A stretch of DNA of 64,000 bases from an uncultured Bacteroidales bacterium (GTDB lineage: Bacteria > Bacteroidota > Bacteroidia > Bacteroidales > UBA932), in NCBI GenBank assembly GCA_944323445.1, contig CALUSM010000012.1:1-64000 (forward strand), written 5' to 3'. Positions 7,149 to 15,220 of this stretch are shown here, in pieces. How positions within the stretch are numbered: the stretch's first letter is position 1; each line of letters begins with the position of its first letter. Below the pieces are notes generated by a model. That model saw only the letters and a list, made by a program, of their open reading frames with translations, searched no databases and was not told where the DNA came from. The translations under genes and the position numbers were made by a program.

Positions 7149-8293
7149 AAAAATGGTTTGTAATAATTACGGCAGCCGCAGTACTCTGCAGTTGCCGCGG
7201 CGACTGGCCAGTACTGTCCTCCGAGCCGGTGGAAGTCAATCCCGGGGATTCCGTCTCCGGCGATATCCGCGGTTTCTTCCTGCTCAATGAGGGCAATATG
7301 GGCAGCAACAAGGCTTCGTTGGACTACTACGACTACTCCTCGGGAGTGTACACGCGCAACATCTACGGAGAGCGCAATCCCGACGAGGTGAAGGATCTGG
7401 GAGATGTCGGCAACGACATCGGGATATACGGTGGAAAGTTGTGGGCGGTGATCAACTGCTCCAATTACGTGGAGGTTATGGATGTGCAGAGCATCAGGCA
7501 TATCACCAAGATAGCCGTGCCCAACTGCCGCTATCTGGCCTTCAAGGGCAGGTATGCGTATGTAAGTGCCTACGCCGGTCCTGTGAAGATTGACCCGGAT
7601 GCCCGCATAGGCATGGTGGTGAAGATTGACACTTCCAGCCTTCAGATAGTGGACTCATGCATAGTGGGCTACCAGCCGGAGGAGATGGCTGTAGTCGGCG
7701 ACAAGCTGTATGTGGCCAACTCCGGCGGCTACAGGGTGCCGGACTATGACAGCACTGTGTCTGTCATCGACCTGGCAAGTTTTAAGGAACTGTACAGGAT
7801 ACCCGTGGGCATCAACCTGCACCGTCTGGAGCCTGACCTCCACGGCAACCTGTATGTCTCCTCCAGAGGTGACTACTACAGCGTACCTTCCAGGACCTTT
7901 ATCATCGATACCAGGACGGACATCTGCACAGATACCCTGGACCTGCCCAACAGCAGCATGACCCTCCGCGGAGACTCTCTCTACGTATGCAGCAGCGGAT
8001 TCAACTACGGGACTCAGGACTGGAGTGTCTCATACGCAATATTCAACACAGTGACGCGGCAGACAGTCACCCGCAGCTTTATCGCAGACGACGTGAGGAT
8101 CAGTACCCCTTACAGCATAGCTGTCCATCCCGTGACCGGCGAGATCCTGATAACGGATGCCGGAGACTATGTCAGTCCGGGTACCCTGCACTGCTTCTCT
8201 TCTGACGGCAGGCGCAAGTGGTCAGTAACCACCGGAGATATCCCGGCACACATTGTATTCACACGTAAACCATTGCTTTATACGACACCATGA
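7145..8293 (+). CDS. btuG: BtuG-like surface lipoprotein, beta-propeller
   Basis: 382 residues. The lipoprotein signal ends AAAVLCSC, so the mature N-terminus would be lipidated Cys. The body is a series of propeller blades: GFFLLNEGNMGSNKASLDYYD near 43-63, DVGNDIGIYGGKLWAVINCS near 85-105, then repeats of the form VGDKLYVANSGG and RGDSLYVCSSGF. In Bacteroides a lipoprotein of this kind, BtuG, binds vitamin B12 very tightly and caps BtuB. The arrangement here (riboswitch, btuB, 4-bp overlap, propeller lipoprotein) matches that unit. The assignment as BtuG is by family and context; corrinoid contacts cannot be confirmed by eye. Confidence 0.85.
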   Translation: MKKWFVIITAAAVLCSCRGDWPVLSSEPVEVNPGDSVSGDIRGFFLLNEGNMGSNKASLDYYDYSSGVYTRNIYGERNPDEVKDLGDVGNDIGIYGGKLWAVINCSNYVEVMDVQSIRHITKIAVPNCRYLAFKGRYAYVSAYAGPVKIDPDARIGMVVKIDTSSLQIVDSCIVGYQPEEMAVVGDKLYVANSGGYRVPDYDSTVSVIDLASFKELYRIPVGINLHRLEPDLHGNLYVSSRGDYYSVPSRTFIIDTRTDICTDTLDLPNSSMTLRGDSLYVCSSGFNYGTQDWSVSYAIFNTVTRQTVTRSFIADDVRISTPYSIAVHPVTGEILITDAGDYVSPGTLHCFSSDGRRKWSVTTGDIPAHIVFTRKPLLYTTP

Positions 8294-9261
8294 GACATTC
8301 TGTAATTTATGCGACGTGGCTAGTGGCCATAGTTCTGACAGCCTGCAGTAAGGAAAAGGCCGGAAAGGACGCAACTCCCTACATCACCGAAGTATTCGAA
8401 TATATGCCGGCCCCCGGTCAGTTTGTCAATACTATGCCCCTCTATGAGGAAGGCGACACACAGGAGACAATGAACCGGAAAGTCCTGGAGGCCATCGGGA
8501 ACAACAACCGCGGGCTGATCTCCCTCGGCGGCTGGGGCGGATATGTGGTGGTGGGATTTGACCATACGATCGAGAACCGGGAGGGGCTGTGCGACTTCCG
8601 GGTGCTGGGCAATGCATTCGGGGACGAGGGGGGAAGCAGCGAGCCGGGTATCATCATGGTCTCCGTCGATGCCAACGGCAACGGGCTGCCCGACGACCCA
8701 TGGTATGAGATAGCCGGAAGTGCTCATATCGACCCTGCACAGGAAGCCTGGTATCAGGCTGCAAGGGACAACGGCAATGACGTGGCCCTTCACCCGGACT
8801 ACAGTATGACGTACCTGCGTCCGGAGCAGGAAGCGGCAGCCTCCGAAGAGGAGGAATACATCCTTTGGGAGGATATCCTGGGCCGTCGGGGCAGCATCCC
8901 GAAAAACAAGTATCACACCCAGCCCTATTTCCCGCAGTGGTACGGGGAGGACAGGCTCTCTTTCAGTGGCACCTGCCTGCCTCAGAACGGTATCGACGAG
9001 AGCGGGGAGGGGACATACTACGTCCTCTATAAGTTCCGCTACGGCTATGCGGACAATGACACCAATTCCGGTATCGGATCGGCCGTCGACATATCCTGGG
9101 CCGTGGACAGCAGGGGCCAAAGCGTGGACCTGCCTGGAGTGGATTTCATCCGGATCTATACCGGGGTCAATCAGGTAAACGGCTGGTTAGGCGAGTGCTC
9201 CACTGAGATAATGGGAGTGGAGGACCTCCATCTGCTTGGAGAAGAGATAGCAACTGATTAA
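8290..9261 (+). CDS. Cell-surface lipoprotein of the corrinoid-uptake locus
   Basis: 323 residues with a lipoprotein signal (VAIVLTACSKE). The body contains APGQFVNTMPLYEEGD, then LGGWGGYVVVGFDHTIENREG and DFRVLGNAFGDEGGSSEPGIIMVS, a pattern of secreted Bacteroidetes surface proteins with a beta-sandwich. VDANGNGLPDDPWYEIAGS contains a calcium-loop-like DANGNGLPDD. Later YVLYKFRYGYADNDTNSG and VDISWAVDSRGQ follow. It overlaps btuG by 4 bp and is therefore cotranscribed under the riboswitch. A role in corrinoid or protein capture on the cell surface is inferred from position only. Confidence 0.8.
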   Translation: MRHSVIYATWLVAIVLTACSKEKAGKDATPYITEVFEYMPAPGQFVNTMPLYEEGDTQETMNRKVLEAIGNNNRGLISLGGWGGYVVVGFDHTIENREGLCDFRVLGNAFGDEGGSSEPGIIMVSVDANGNGLPDDPWYEIAGSAHIDPAQEAWYQAARDNGNDVALHPDYSMTYLRPEQEAAASEEEEYILWEDILGRRGSIPKNKYHTQPYFPQWYGEDRLSFSGTCLPQNGIDESGEGTYYVLYKFRYGYADNDTNSGIGSAVDISWAVDSRGQSVDLPGVDFIRIYTGVNQVNGWLGECSTEIMGVEDLHLLGEEIATD

Positions 9262-9295
9262 ACACACATATCGTAACATTTTAACATTAAAGAAC

Positions 9296-10750
9296 ATGAA
9301 CAAAGGAATTTATTTGAAGAGCCTGGTCCTGGCTCTCGCCGCAGCAGGCTGTATTGCCGGCCTGACTTCATGCACTGGTAAAAACGGCCCTGTCTATGAG
9401 GATCCTGTATTCGAACTGGATACCTCTGCCGACAATCCGGTGCTGCTTGTATCTGAAGAAACGTATGTCCTGACCTATCATGCGGAGGGGATAAGCACCG
9501 TAACATTGGAAGACGTGCCGGAGGGTTGGCAGGCATCAGTGGACGGGGAGGCCGGCCGCATCTATGTCACAGCCCCTTCCGCCACTGCCGGTACTGCCGA
9601 TTATAACCTGAAACTGACTGTTACTGGAAACGACGGAGAGAGCACCACGGTCGGTGGCGTCAGTTTCCACCGGGTCACATTCGACGGGGCAGGGGGAACA
9701 TTTGTCCTGAATGAGGGAAACATGACCACTGAAAACGGCTCGCTCATCTACATCACTCCCGAGGGTTACGTCGTGGATACCGCCTACCGCCGCGTCAATG
9801 GCACTGACCTGGGCAATGTAGCGCAGGACATGTGTTTCCACGACGGGAAAATATACATAATCTCACAGAACGGGGATACCAACCCCGAGGGAACTTCATT
9901 CGAGAATGACGGAATGCTGGTAGTGGCTGACGCCGTGACTCTGAAGAAAGTGAGGAGTCTTACCAAAGAGCAGCTTCCGGGTCTGGACTGGCCGACGCAC
10001 ATAGCCGTGATAGACGAGCAGCATGTGTACATCAGGGACAACAAAGGGGTGTGGCGCCTGAATATGGACGATGTCTCGCTGACTTTCATATCGGGTACGG
10101 AAGGGGCACCGAAGTCCAGGTTTGCAGTAACCGGCGGCGAGGTATATTTTCCTCAGAACGGCCTGTTGTGCGCACTGAAGAAGATAGATCCGGCCACAGA
10201 CCAGGTTTCCTCAGTAGCGGAGTACGCCTTCTGGGCCACCCCGTACATGGTTAATTATTTCCTCGGCATAGCTCCGGCGGATGACGGATGTCTCTGGGCA
10301 ATATGCACTTCCGCAATGGATGGAGAAGGAGGGCAGATTACCCTGAACAAGGTTGATCCGGCGGCCTCCACCGTTACCCAGAACCTGCTCAGTGCCCAAC
10401 CTGATGCTGTCTACAGCTGCTGCATGGCTGCCAGCGGCAACACCGTCTACTATGCTTCCGGGACCATGGTGTACCGTGCTGTATTTGATCCGGAAGCCGG
10501 AGAAGGAGATGTGACTGACGAAGTCCTGACAGACCTCTTCAACCTTGACGGCAATGCGGTACAGCTGTACAACGGCCTTGGTGTCAATCCCATTACCGGC
10601 CACGTCTTCATCAACACGATAAAGGGTTTCGGCAATTTCTTCACCACCAACTCCATCTGGGAGTTCGACTTCAGCAGCAGCCTGGACATACCGGTGCGCA
10701 GGATAGACGACCTTACTCATTTTCCCGCAGGATTTTATTTTAATGAATAA
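9296..10750 (+). CDS. Propeller-type lipoprotein with N-terminal Ig-like domain (DUF5074-like, BtuG-related)
   Basis: 484 residues. The lipoprotein signal ends AGCIAGLTSCTG. Residues ~35-125 look like an immunoglobulin-type beta domain (YVLTYHAEGISTVTLEDVPEG). The rest repeats the propeller start seen in the btuG-like gene: GTFVLNEGNMTTENGSLIYI near 136-155 and TDLGNVAQDMCFHDGKIYI near 176-195. So it appears to be a paralogous propeller with an extra stalk domain. It follows the previous gene after 34 bp and is probably in the same riboswitch-controlled transcript. The ligand is unknown; a second corrinoid-binding or accessory surface protein is plausible. Confidence 0.8.
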   Translation: MNKGIYLKSLVLALAAAGCIAGLTSCTGKNGPVYEDPVFELDTSADNPVLLVSEETYVLTYHAEGISTVTLEDVPEGWQASVDGEAGRIYVTAPSATAGTADYNLKLTVTGNDGESTTVGGVSFHRVTFDGAGGTFVLNEGNMTTENGSLIYITPEGYVVDTAYRRVNGTDLGNVAQDMCFHDGKIYIISQNGDTNPEGTSFENDGMLVVADAVTLKKVRSLTKEQLPGLDWPTHIAVIDEQHVYIRDNKGVWRLNMDDVSLTFISGTEGAPKSRFAVTGGEVYFPQNGLLCALKKIDPATDQVSSVAEYAFWATPYMVNYFLGIAPADDGCLWAICTSAMDGEGGQITLNKVDPAASTVTQNLLSAQPDAVYSCCMAASGNTVYYASGTMVYRAVFDPEAGEGDVTDEVLTDLFNLDGNAVQLYNGLGVNPITGHVFINTIKGFGNFFTTNSIWEFDFSSSLDIPVRRIDDLTHFPAGFYFNE

Positions 10751-10752
10751 TC

Positions 10753-12021
10753 ATGAACAGCAGAAATTTACCTTATATCCTCATGACCGCCGCCATGCTG
10801 ATTGCGGCCTGCACTGACAATCCCTCTCCGGACACCCCGGAGGGGGAAGATCCCGACGTTCCCCCCGTCTCCGGACTTACCGGCTATGCCGATCCCGAAG
10901 GAGTCCTCCTGCTGAGCGGCGGTGAATACACTATGGAGAATGCCTTCCTCACCTTCATTGCACCCGACGGAACATTGGAAAACCGGGTGTATGCGTCTGC
11001 AAACGCTTCGGAACTGGGCAACGACGGGGTAGGAATGTCCATGAGCGAAGGGAAGCAGTATATCCAGTGCAATGACTGGCGCAGGGCGGAAGGAAAGGAG
11101 TACAACGGCCTTCTCATCGTGGCGGATGCGCAGACCCTCCGGAAGGAACAGTCTTTCTCCAGGGCACAAATGACATTCCGGCATCCCGTCAACGGCACTA
11201 TGGAGGAAGTGGACGAGAGTCTGGGCGGTATCGCTGTGCTGGACAGCCGCAATGTCTTCATATTTGCGCAGGGTGTGCTGCGCTTCGACTGTTCCACCGG
11301 CGGGCTGAGTCTCGTCGAAGGCTCCTATGAGATAGGCAATATGGGGACAGCCAATACGGTGGAATCTACAGTCTCGCCCAGAGGCGCGACTGTAGTCGAC
11401 GGACGTATGTATGCCCTGGCAGGAGGGTTCTGGTCTTCTACGGCCCTGCTGGAGTTTTCAAAGGGTGAGGATGCTGTCAGCCGCCGTCTGGAGCTGGGAA
11501 AGGGCGACCTGGTCAGCGGCATGTGCCGGACAGAGGACGGCACTCTCGTTGCTGCCACCTACTACCGTAGCCGTCCTAATTCAGGCTTCCTGTATTTTAT
11601 CGATGTGGAGAGTTGGAGCATAGTCGACCAGAAGACTGTCACAGCCAATATATCTCCCGGCACCCATTCCAACTCCGGTATCACCCGTATCGGTGATTAT
11701 ATCTATTTTACAGGGGCAGAGGAATCGGAGTTCTCCTCCAGTCTGAAGACCACCCTCAGCCGTTTTTCCCTCGGAACCGGGAGGACGGAGAAGGACATAG
11801 TGGATTTCAGGGCCGACGAGCCGGATGCCAATATCCTGGACTGCAATGTGACAGGCGACCCGGACTCAGGGCTTCTCTATGTAGCTGTATCCCAGGAGAA
11901 CATGGAGGGAGTCGTTCCCCAATCCCATATTCTGGTCTATGACTGCAGCGTGGATCCGCCGCAGCTTGTCAGAAAAATCAGCGGTCTCACTCATTATGTC
12001 ACGGGCATCTATCCGATGTGA
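10753..12021 (+). CDS. Third propeller-type lipoprotein of the corrinoid locus
   Basis: 422 residues with a lipoprotein signal (MTAAMLIAACTDN) and a proline/aspartate-rich linker. The propeller begins GVLLLSGGEYTMENAFLTFI near 49-68, aligned with FVLNEGNMTTENGSLIYI of the preceding protein but with NEG replaced by SGG. ASELGNDGVGMSMSEGKQYI near 84-103 corresponds to the LGNVAQDMCFHDGKIYI blade. The gene begins 2 bp after the previous stop. It is a diverged paralogue; the changed NEG motif may mean a different ligand. The remains of a Crp/Fnr gene begin 3 bp after its stop. Confidence 0.8.
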   Translation: MNSRNLPYILMTAAMLIAACTDNPSPDTPEGEDPDVPPVSGLTGYADPEGVLLLSGGEYTMENAFLTFIAPDGTLENRVYASANASELGNDGVGMSMSEGKQYIQCNDWRRAEGKEYNGLLIVADAQTLRKEQSFSRAQMTFRHPVNGTMEEVDESLGGIAVLDSRNVFIFAQGVLRFDCSTGGLSLVEGSYEIGNMGTANTVESTVSPRGATVVDGRMYALAGGFWSSTALLEFSKGEDAVSRRLELGKGDLVSGMCRTEDGTLVAATYYRSRPNSGFLYFIDVESWSIVDQKTVTANISPGTHSNSGITRIGDYIYFTGAEESEFSSSLKTTLSRFSLGTGRTEKDIVDFRADEPDANILDCNVTGDPDSGLLYVAVSQENMEGVVPQSHILVYDCSVDPPQLVRKISGLTHYVTGIYPM

Positions 12022-12024
12022 GGC

Positions 12025-12114
12025 ATGCCGGAAGCATCCCTGGATCTTCTTGCAGGGGAGATGGACGAGGTTTCATATCCGAGGGGAACGCAGATTCTCA
12101 AAGCAGGAAGCTCA
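12025..12114 (+). pseudogene. N-terminal remnant of a Crp/Fnr regulator
   Basis: From the ATG at 12025 the frame reads LAGEMDEVSYPRGTQILKAG, which aligns with LAGQLEEIHCPKGTYILKAG of the regulator at 159. After about 30 codons the homology stops, and the sequence continues directly into the 3' end of the convergent SMR gene. Everything from the sensory core through the DNA-binding domain is missing, so an internal deletion of roughly 500 bp relative to copy A is inferred. The frame runs on to a TGA at 12178-12180 antisense to the SMR gene. Confidence 0.75.
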
Positions 12115-12435
12115 GGATACCATCTTCAGTCCGATGATGGAGACGATGAGGGTGGTTATAAAGAGCAGGCGCAGGAATGAGGCGGACTCGTGAAAGAATA
12201 TGATACCGAGAATGACCGTGCAGACAGCTCCTATCCCGGTCCATACCGGATATGCCGTGCCTATCGGAATGGTCTTTACCGCCTTGGCAAGCAGTACCAT
12301 GCTCATTGTCAGACAGAACAGAAAGCCTCCTCCCCACAGCCACCATGCAGTGCCAGTGACTTCCTTCATCTTTCCCAGACAAAACGCAAATCCGGATTCA
12401 AAAAAACCGGCGATAATCAGGATAATCCAGTTCAT
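12112..12435 (-). CDS. SMR family membrane protein, copy B
   Basis: 107 residues from the ATG at 12435. Four helices, with MNWIILIIAGFFESGFAF, GTAWWLWGGGF and TIPIGTAYPVWTGIGAV, the same signatures as copy A at 732-1058. An upstream in-frame ATG at 12576 would place 47 unrelated residues in front and run through the promoter, so it is rejected. Its stop now overlaps the remains of the convergent Crp/Fnr gene. Inner-membrane exporter; the substrate is unknown. Adjacent differing SMR genes in one genome sometimes work as heterodimers; whether A and B do so is unknown. Confidence 0.9.
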   Translation of the reverse strand: MNWIILIIAGFFESGFAFCLGKMKEVTGTAWWLWGGGFLFCLTMSMVLLAKAVKTIPIGTAYPVWTGIGAVCTVILGIIFFHESASFLRLLFITTLIVSIIGLKMVS

Positions 12436-12464
12436 AAATCTAATTTTCAGAATTTTAAGGGCTG

Positions 12465-12509
12465 CAAAGATAGAGGATATTGAATTTGCGTAGCTTATCA
12501 TTTGGTAAA
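12465..12509 (-). promoter_or_regulatory. Promoter and operator of SMR copy B
   Basis: A minus-strand -7 box TATCTTTG lies at 12465-12472. CTTATCATTTGGTAAA lies at 12494-12509, 22 nt further upstream, the same spacing as in copy A. One half-site base is changed (TTAT instead of TTAC). Confidence 0.6.
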
Positions 12510-12558
12510 AACGTAGCAAAAAATGGATTGGAGGGAAGTCATACCGCAGTAGTTTTCG

Positions 12559-12566
12559 TATCTTTG
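12559..12566 (+). promoter_or_regulatory. -7 box TATCTTTG before the short NADAR gene
   Basis: Match to TAnnTTTG 25 bp upstream of the ATG at 12592. No clear -33 box. Confidence 0.5.
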
Positions 12567-12591
12567 TAGACAACATAGTAACAAAACCGAT

Positions 12592-13218
12592 ATGGAAATC
12601 ACCAGACCTTCATACACGCCTGAAAGAATGACCGGCCTGCAGCCTAATGAGACTTTTGTATTCGGAAGCAACCCGCAGGGTGGATTAAGGAAAGAAGACC
12701 TTTATGAGATTTCCAAACCGGATTTTTTGTTCTTTTGGGGACATCACGGCAAACCGGGTAAAACGACCAAAGCATGTCTCAGCCAATGGTATCCCTGCAA
12801 GTTTACAGTCAATGGCATCCATTATAACAGTGCGGAACAGTTCATGATGGCTGAGAAGGCGCGAATCATGGGAGATGAGGAAACAGGGAAAAAAATACTG
12901 GCATCTACAGACCCTAAGGAAATAAAGGCCTTAGGCAGAGAAGTGCGGAACTTTGACGAATCCATATGGCAAAATTACCGTATGGAAATAGTTATTACAG
13001 GCAATCTTCACAAATTCATGGGCAGCGAGGATCTGAGAGAATTTTTGCTCAGTACAGGAGACAAGATATTGGTGGAAGCCAGCCCTTACGATACAGTTTG
13101 GGGAATCGGCATGAAAGAAGATGATCCAGGCTGCCGGAATCCCCGTTTATGGAAAGGAGAAAACCTGCTTGGATTCGCTCTGATGGATGTGAGGGAAAAA
13201 CTCAGTAAGATGAAATAG
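12592..13218 (+). CDS. NADAR-domain protein, internally shortened paralogue
   Basis: 208 residues. The first ~28 (PSYTPERMTGLQPNETFVFG) match the start of the 499-residue protein at 27504. After FVFGSNPQG the sequence jumps to GGLRKEDLYEISKPDFLFFW, which matches residue ~320 onward of the larger protein. The rest is a complete NADAR (YbiA-like) domain: WYPCKFTVNGIHYNSAEQFM near 62-81, with the conserved AEQFMMAEKA, and a C-terminal YDTVWGIGMKEDDP and NLLGFALMDVRE. So a macro-like domain and a middle region have been lost in frame. NADAR domains act on N-glycosides linked to ADP-ribose; some reverse ADP-ribosylation of guanine. The shortened protein may retain that activity. Confidence 0.85.
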   Translation: MEITRPSYTPERMTGLQPNETFVFGSNPQGGLRKEDLYEISKPDFLFFWGHHGKPGKTTKACLSQWYPCKFTVNGIHYNSAEQFMMAEKARIMGDEETGKKILASTDPKEIKALGREVRNFDESIWQNYRMEIVITGNLHKFMGSEDLREFLLSTGDKILVEASPYDTVWGIGMKEDDPGCRNPRLWKGENLLGFALMDVREKLSKMK

Positions 13219-13223
13219 AACCC

Positions 13224-13353
13224 ATGGAAGCACCATACAGGCACCAATCCTTTTATCGGGCTCCCATTTTCGCCATAGACCGTTTACGAATTGGAACGGA
13301 TTGAGAACGCATTGGGCATTGAGATTATCAAAAACCTGAATGAAATTGAGTAG
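13224..13353 (+). pseudogene. Gene-remnant scar (two short unrelated coding fragments)
   Basis: 13224-13304 reads as 26 codons ending APIFAIDRLRIGTD then stop, which resembles the N-terminus of radical-SAM activating enzymes. In another frame 13279-13353 reads TVYELERIENALGIEIIK and a few more codons then stop, resembling the C-terminal end of small helix-turn-helix antitoxin-type proteins. Neither is complete. The resemblance is from memory of family patterns and is tentative. Confidence 0.35.
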
Positions 13354-14332
13354 TAAAAGAGGTATGGCTAAAGAAAGAGAAAAGATAGAAGACAAGGCAA
13401 ATGAACCGGTCGCAATTTGCGACCAGTTACCTATGGCTGCCGATATACAGTTGATGATTCGAGTAATCAGAGGCCAGCAAGTTATTATTGACAGGGATTT
13501 GGCTCTGCTCTATGGTGTAGAAACAAAACGTCTTAACGAGCAAGTAAAACGTAATATTGAGCGTTTCCCTGAAGACTTCATGTTTCAATTGAGCAAGGAG
13601 GAAGTAGAAATCTTGAAGTCGCAAAATGCGACTTCAAGTTGGGGTGGCGACAGAAGGTTGCCTTATGCTTTCACCGAACAAGGTATCGCCATGCTTAGTT
13701 CCGTCTTGAAATCACAGACTGCGGTGGAAGTGAACATCCGCATCATGAGAGCCTTTGTGTCCATGCGCCGTTTTATAGTTACCAATGCCCAACTGTTCCA
13801 ACGGCTTGAAACGATAGAATATCACCAGCTTGAAATGAAACGGCATCAGGAGGTGACGGACAAGCGCATCGACGAGGTGTTCAAACGGCTGGAAGCCAAT
13901 ATCCCTCCCATGCAGGGCATATTCTACGACGGGCAGGTGTTTGACGCTTACCGTTTTGTATCTGATTTGATACGAAAGGCAAAACGCACCATTGCACTGA
14001 TTGACAACTATGTGGATGATACGGTACTGACCCTGCTCGACAAAAGGGAAAAAGGAGTGACTGCCACTATCTACACACAACGTGTAAGCGACCGGTTCAA
14101 ACTGGATGTTGACCGTCACAATGCCCAATATCCGCCAGTCAGGATAGAGCGGTTCAACAAAGCACATGACCGTTTTCTGCTTATAGACGATGAAGTGTAC
14201 CACATCGGGGCATCTATTAAGGATTTAGGTAAAAAGTGGTTCGGGTTCACGCTTATGCGTGACATTCCGGCCTCAGAAATCATCAGTAGAATCATATTCC
14301 CCGATATTCAGAATAACGGAAAAACCTTGTAA
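13340..14332 (+). CDS. ORF6N-domain DNA-binding protein with C-terminal PLD-like region
   Basis: 330 residues from the first ATG; the ATG at 13364 is equally possible. ORF6N domain: [20 protein letters not shown] near residues 39-58, [20 protein letters not shown] and FMFQLSKEE, with [19 protein letters not shown] near 110-128. A coiled stretch with conserved [18 protein letters not shown] follows. The C-terminal third ([20 protein letters not shown], then [20 protein letters not shown] near 275-295) resembles the phospholipase-D-like half-site fold common in this Bacteroidetes group. Such proteins are frequent on phage-derived and accessory islands. Its bases are visibly more AT-rich than the btu genes, consistent with transfer. 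Confidence 0.85.
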   Translation: MKLSSKRGMAKEREKIEDKANEPVAICDQLPMAADIQLMIRVIRGQQVIIDRDLALLYGVETKRLNEQVKRNIERFPEDFMFQLSKEEVEILKSQNATSSWGGDRRLPYAFTEQGIAMLSSVLKSQTAVEVNIRIMRAFVSMRRFIVTNAQLFQRLETIEYHQLEMKRHQEVTDKRIDEVFKRLEANIPPMQGIFYDGQVFDAYRFVSDLIRKAKRTIALIDNYVDDTVLTLLDKREKGVTATIYTQRVSDRFKLDVDRHNAQYPPVRIERFNKAHDRFLLIDDEVYHIGASIKDLGKKWFGFTLMRDIPASEIISRIIFPDIQNNGKTL

Positions 14333-14356
14333 TTTTGTACCCGGCAAGTGGGAAAG

Positions 14357-14437
14357 ATGGATTATACAATATACGAATTTTCGCTTTTTATCGCGTTGCT
14401 GTTGATGCTGTTCTTTGGCTACAGTTCTTCATATTGA
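14357..14437 (+). CDS. Possible 26-residue membrane peptide
   Basis: ATG at 14357 to TGA at 14435-14437 encodes MDYTIYEFSLFIALLLMLFF followed by GYSSSY. It is almost entirely hydrophobic. It could be a genuine small membrane peptide (toxin-like size and composition) or the remnant of a larger protein. There is no clear promoter or ribosome-binding site. The rest of the 14333-14633 gap shows nothing I can support. Confidence 0.25.
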   Translation: MDYTIYEFSLFIALLLMLFFGYSSSY

Positions 14438-14633
14438 CTTAGCGGCACGGGGCAAATAAGCATAGTATTGAGTATCATTACTTTACGAAGTTGCCATGTG
14501 CTTTCATCCTGATTCAGAAATGGACCAAAGCACACGGGTGTCTGACAAGGGAAAGATATTCAAGCACTTACAAACTTCACCCGTGCGGCTCGTTCAAAGG
14601 TATGTCCCGGACGGACTTCAGCTCAGCCGTCAG

Positions 14634-15206
14634 CTACAGCATTTTCTCATACGCCATGCGCTCGCCTGCCTCATACCGGATGCGGCCGCAGTAGGTGAAG
14701 CCGAGGCGGGAGAAGACGCGCTGCATGTAGAAGTTGTCGTAGTTGGTGTCGACTTTGAAGCTGCGGATGCCGCGGGAGATGGCTAAGTCGCAGACTGCCT
14801 GCATGTAGCGGACGGCCATGCCATGACGTTTCCATGAGTCGGCGACCGCCAGCCGGTGCAGTACCACATAGGGCTGTCCGCTCAGCCATTTCCCGTCCCG
14901 CAGACCGTCATACGCAGGTTCTCCGTCAAAGACTACCGCTCCGTAGGCTATGATGTCCGGCTCCGGCTGTGTACTGCAGTTATCCGGTACGAGCACGTAT
15001 CCCCAGCCGCGCCGCACGTCGTTCTCCAATATCGGCACGGTAGGGTAGTTCTCGTCCCACTGGTGCTTGCCCTCGCGGTACATCTGGGCCTTGGCCTGCA
15101 GGATGATTTCCCAGATGGCCGGAACCTCTTCCATCGTCGCCGGCCGCAGGATATATCCGTCACTGGCAGTCTGTGTATATACGTCAGCAGCTATTTTCTT
15201 GTTCAT
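14634..15206 (-). CDS. GNAT family N-acetyltransferase, copy B (intact)
   Basis: 190 residues from the ATG at 15206, which gives MNKKIAADVYTQTASDG and then YILRPATMEEVPAIWEII, a normal GNAT N-terminus with its first strand. The acetyl-CoA-binding part is VLHRLAVADSWKRHGMAV near 118-135, and the C-terminal NFYMQRVFSRLGFTYCGRI strands follow. An upstream ATG at 15311 is rejected because the added residues are unlike the family and run across repeats. It transfers an acetyl group from acetyl-CoA to an unknown small molecule or amine. Copy A at 2397 is its truncated duplicate. Confidence 0.88.
   Translation of the reverse strand: MNKKIAADVYTQTASDGYILRPATMEEVPAIWEIILQAKAQMYREGKHQWDENYPTVPILENDVRRGWGYVLVPDNCSTQPEPDIIAYGAVVFDGEPAYDGLRDGKWLSGQPYVVLHRLAVADSWKRHGMAVRYMQAVCDLAISRGIRSFKVDTNYDNFYMQRVFSRLGFTYCGRIRYEAGERMAYEKML
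14678..15134. repeat. Direct repeat unit B (GNAT duplication)
   Basis: Counterpart of 2441-2897, same orientation, offset 12,237. The right boundary at 15134 falls inside the intact gene. Confidence 0.85.
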
Positions 15207-15220
15207 ATCCTCACGTTGCT

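Noticed and set aside
12436-12576. Longer N-terminus of SMR copy B
   Set aside because: The added 47 residues cross the promoter and operator and are unlike any SMR protein.
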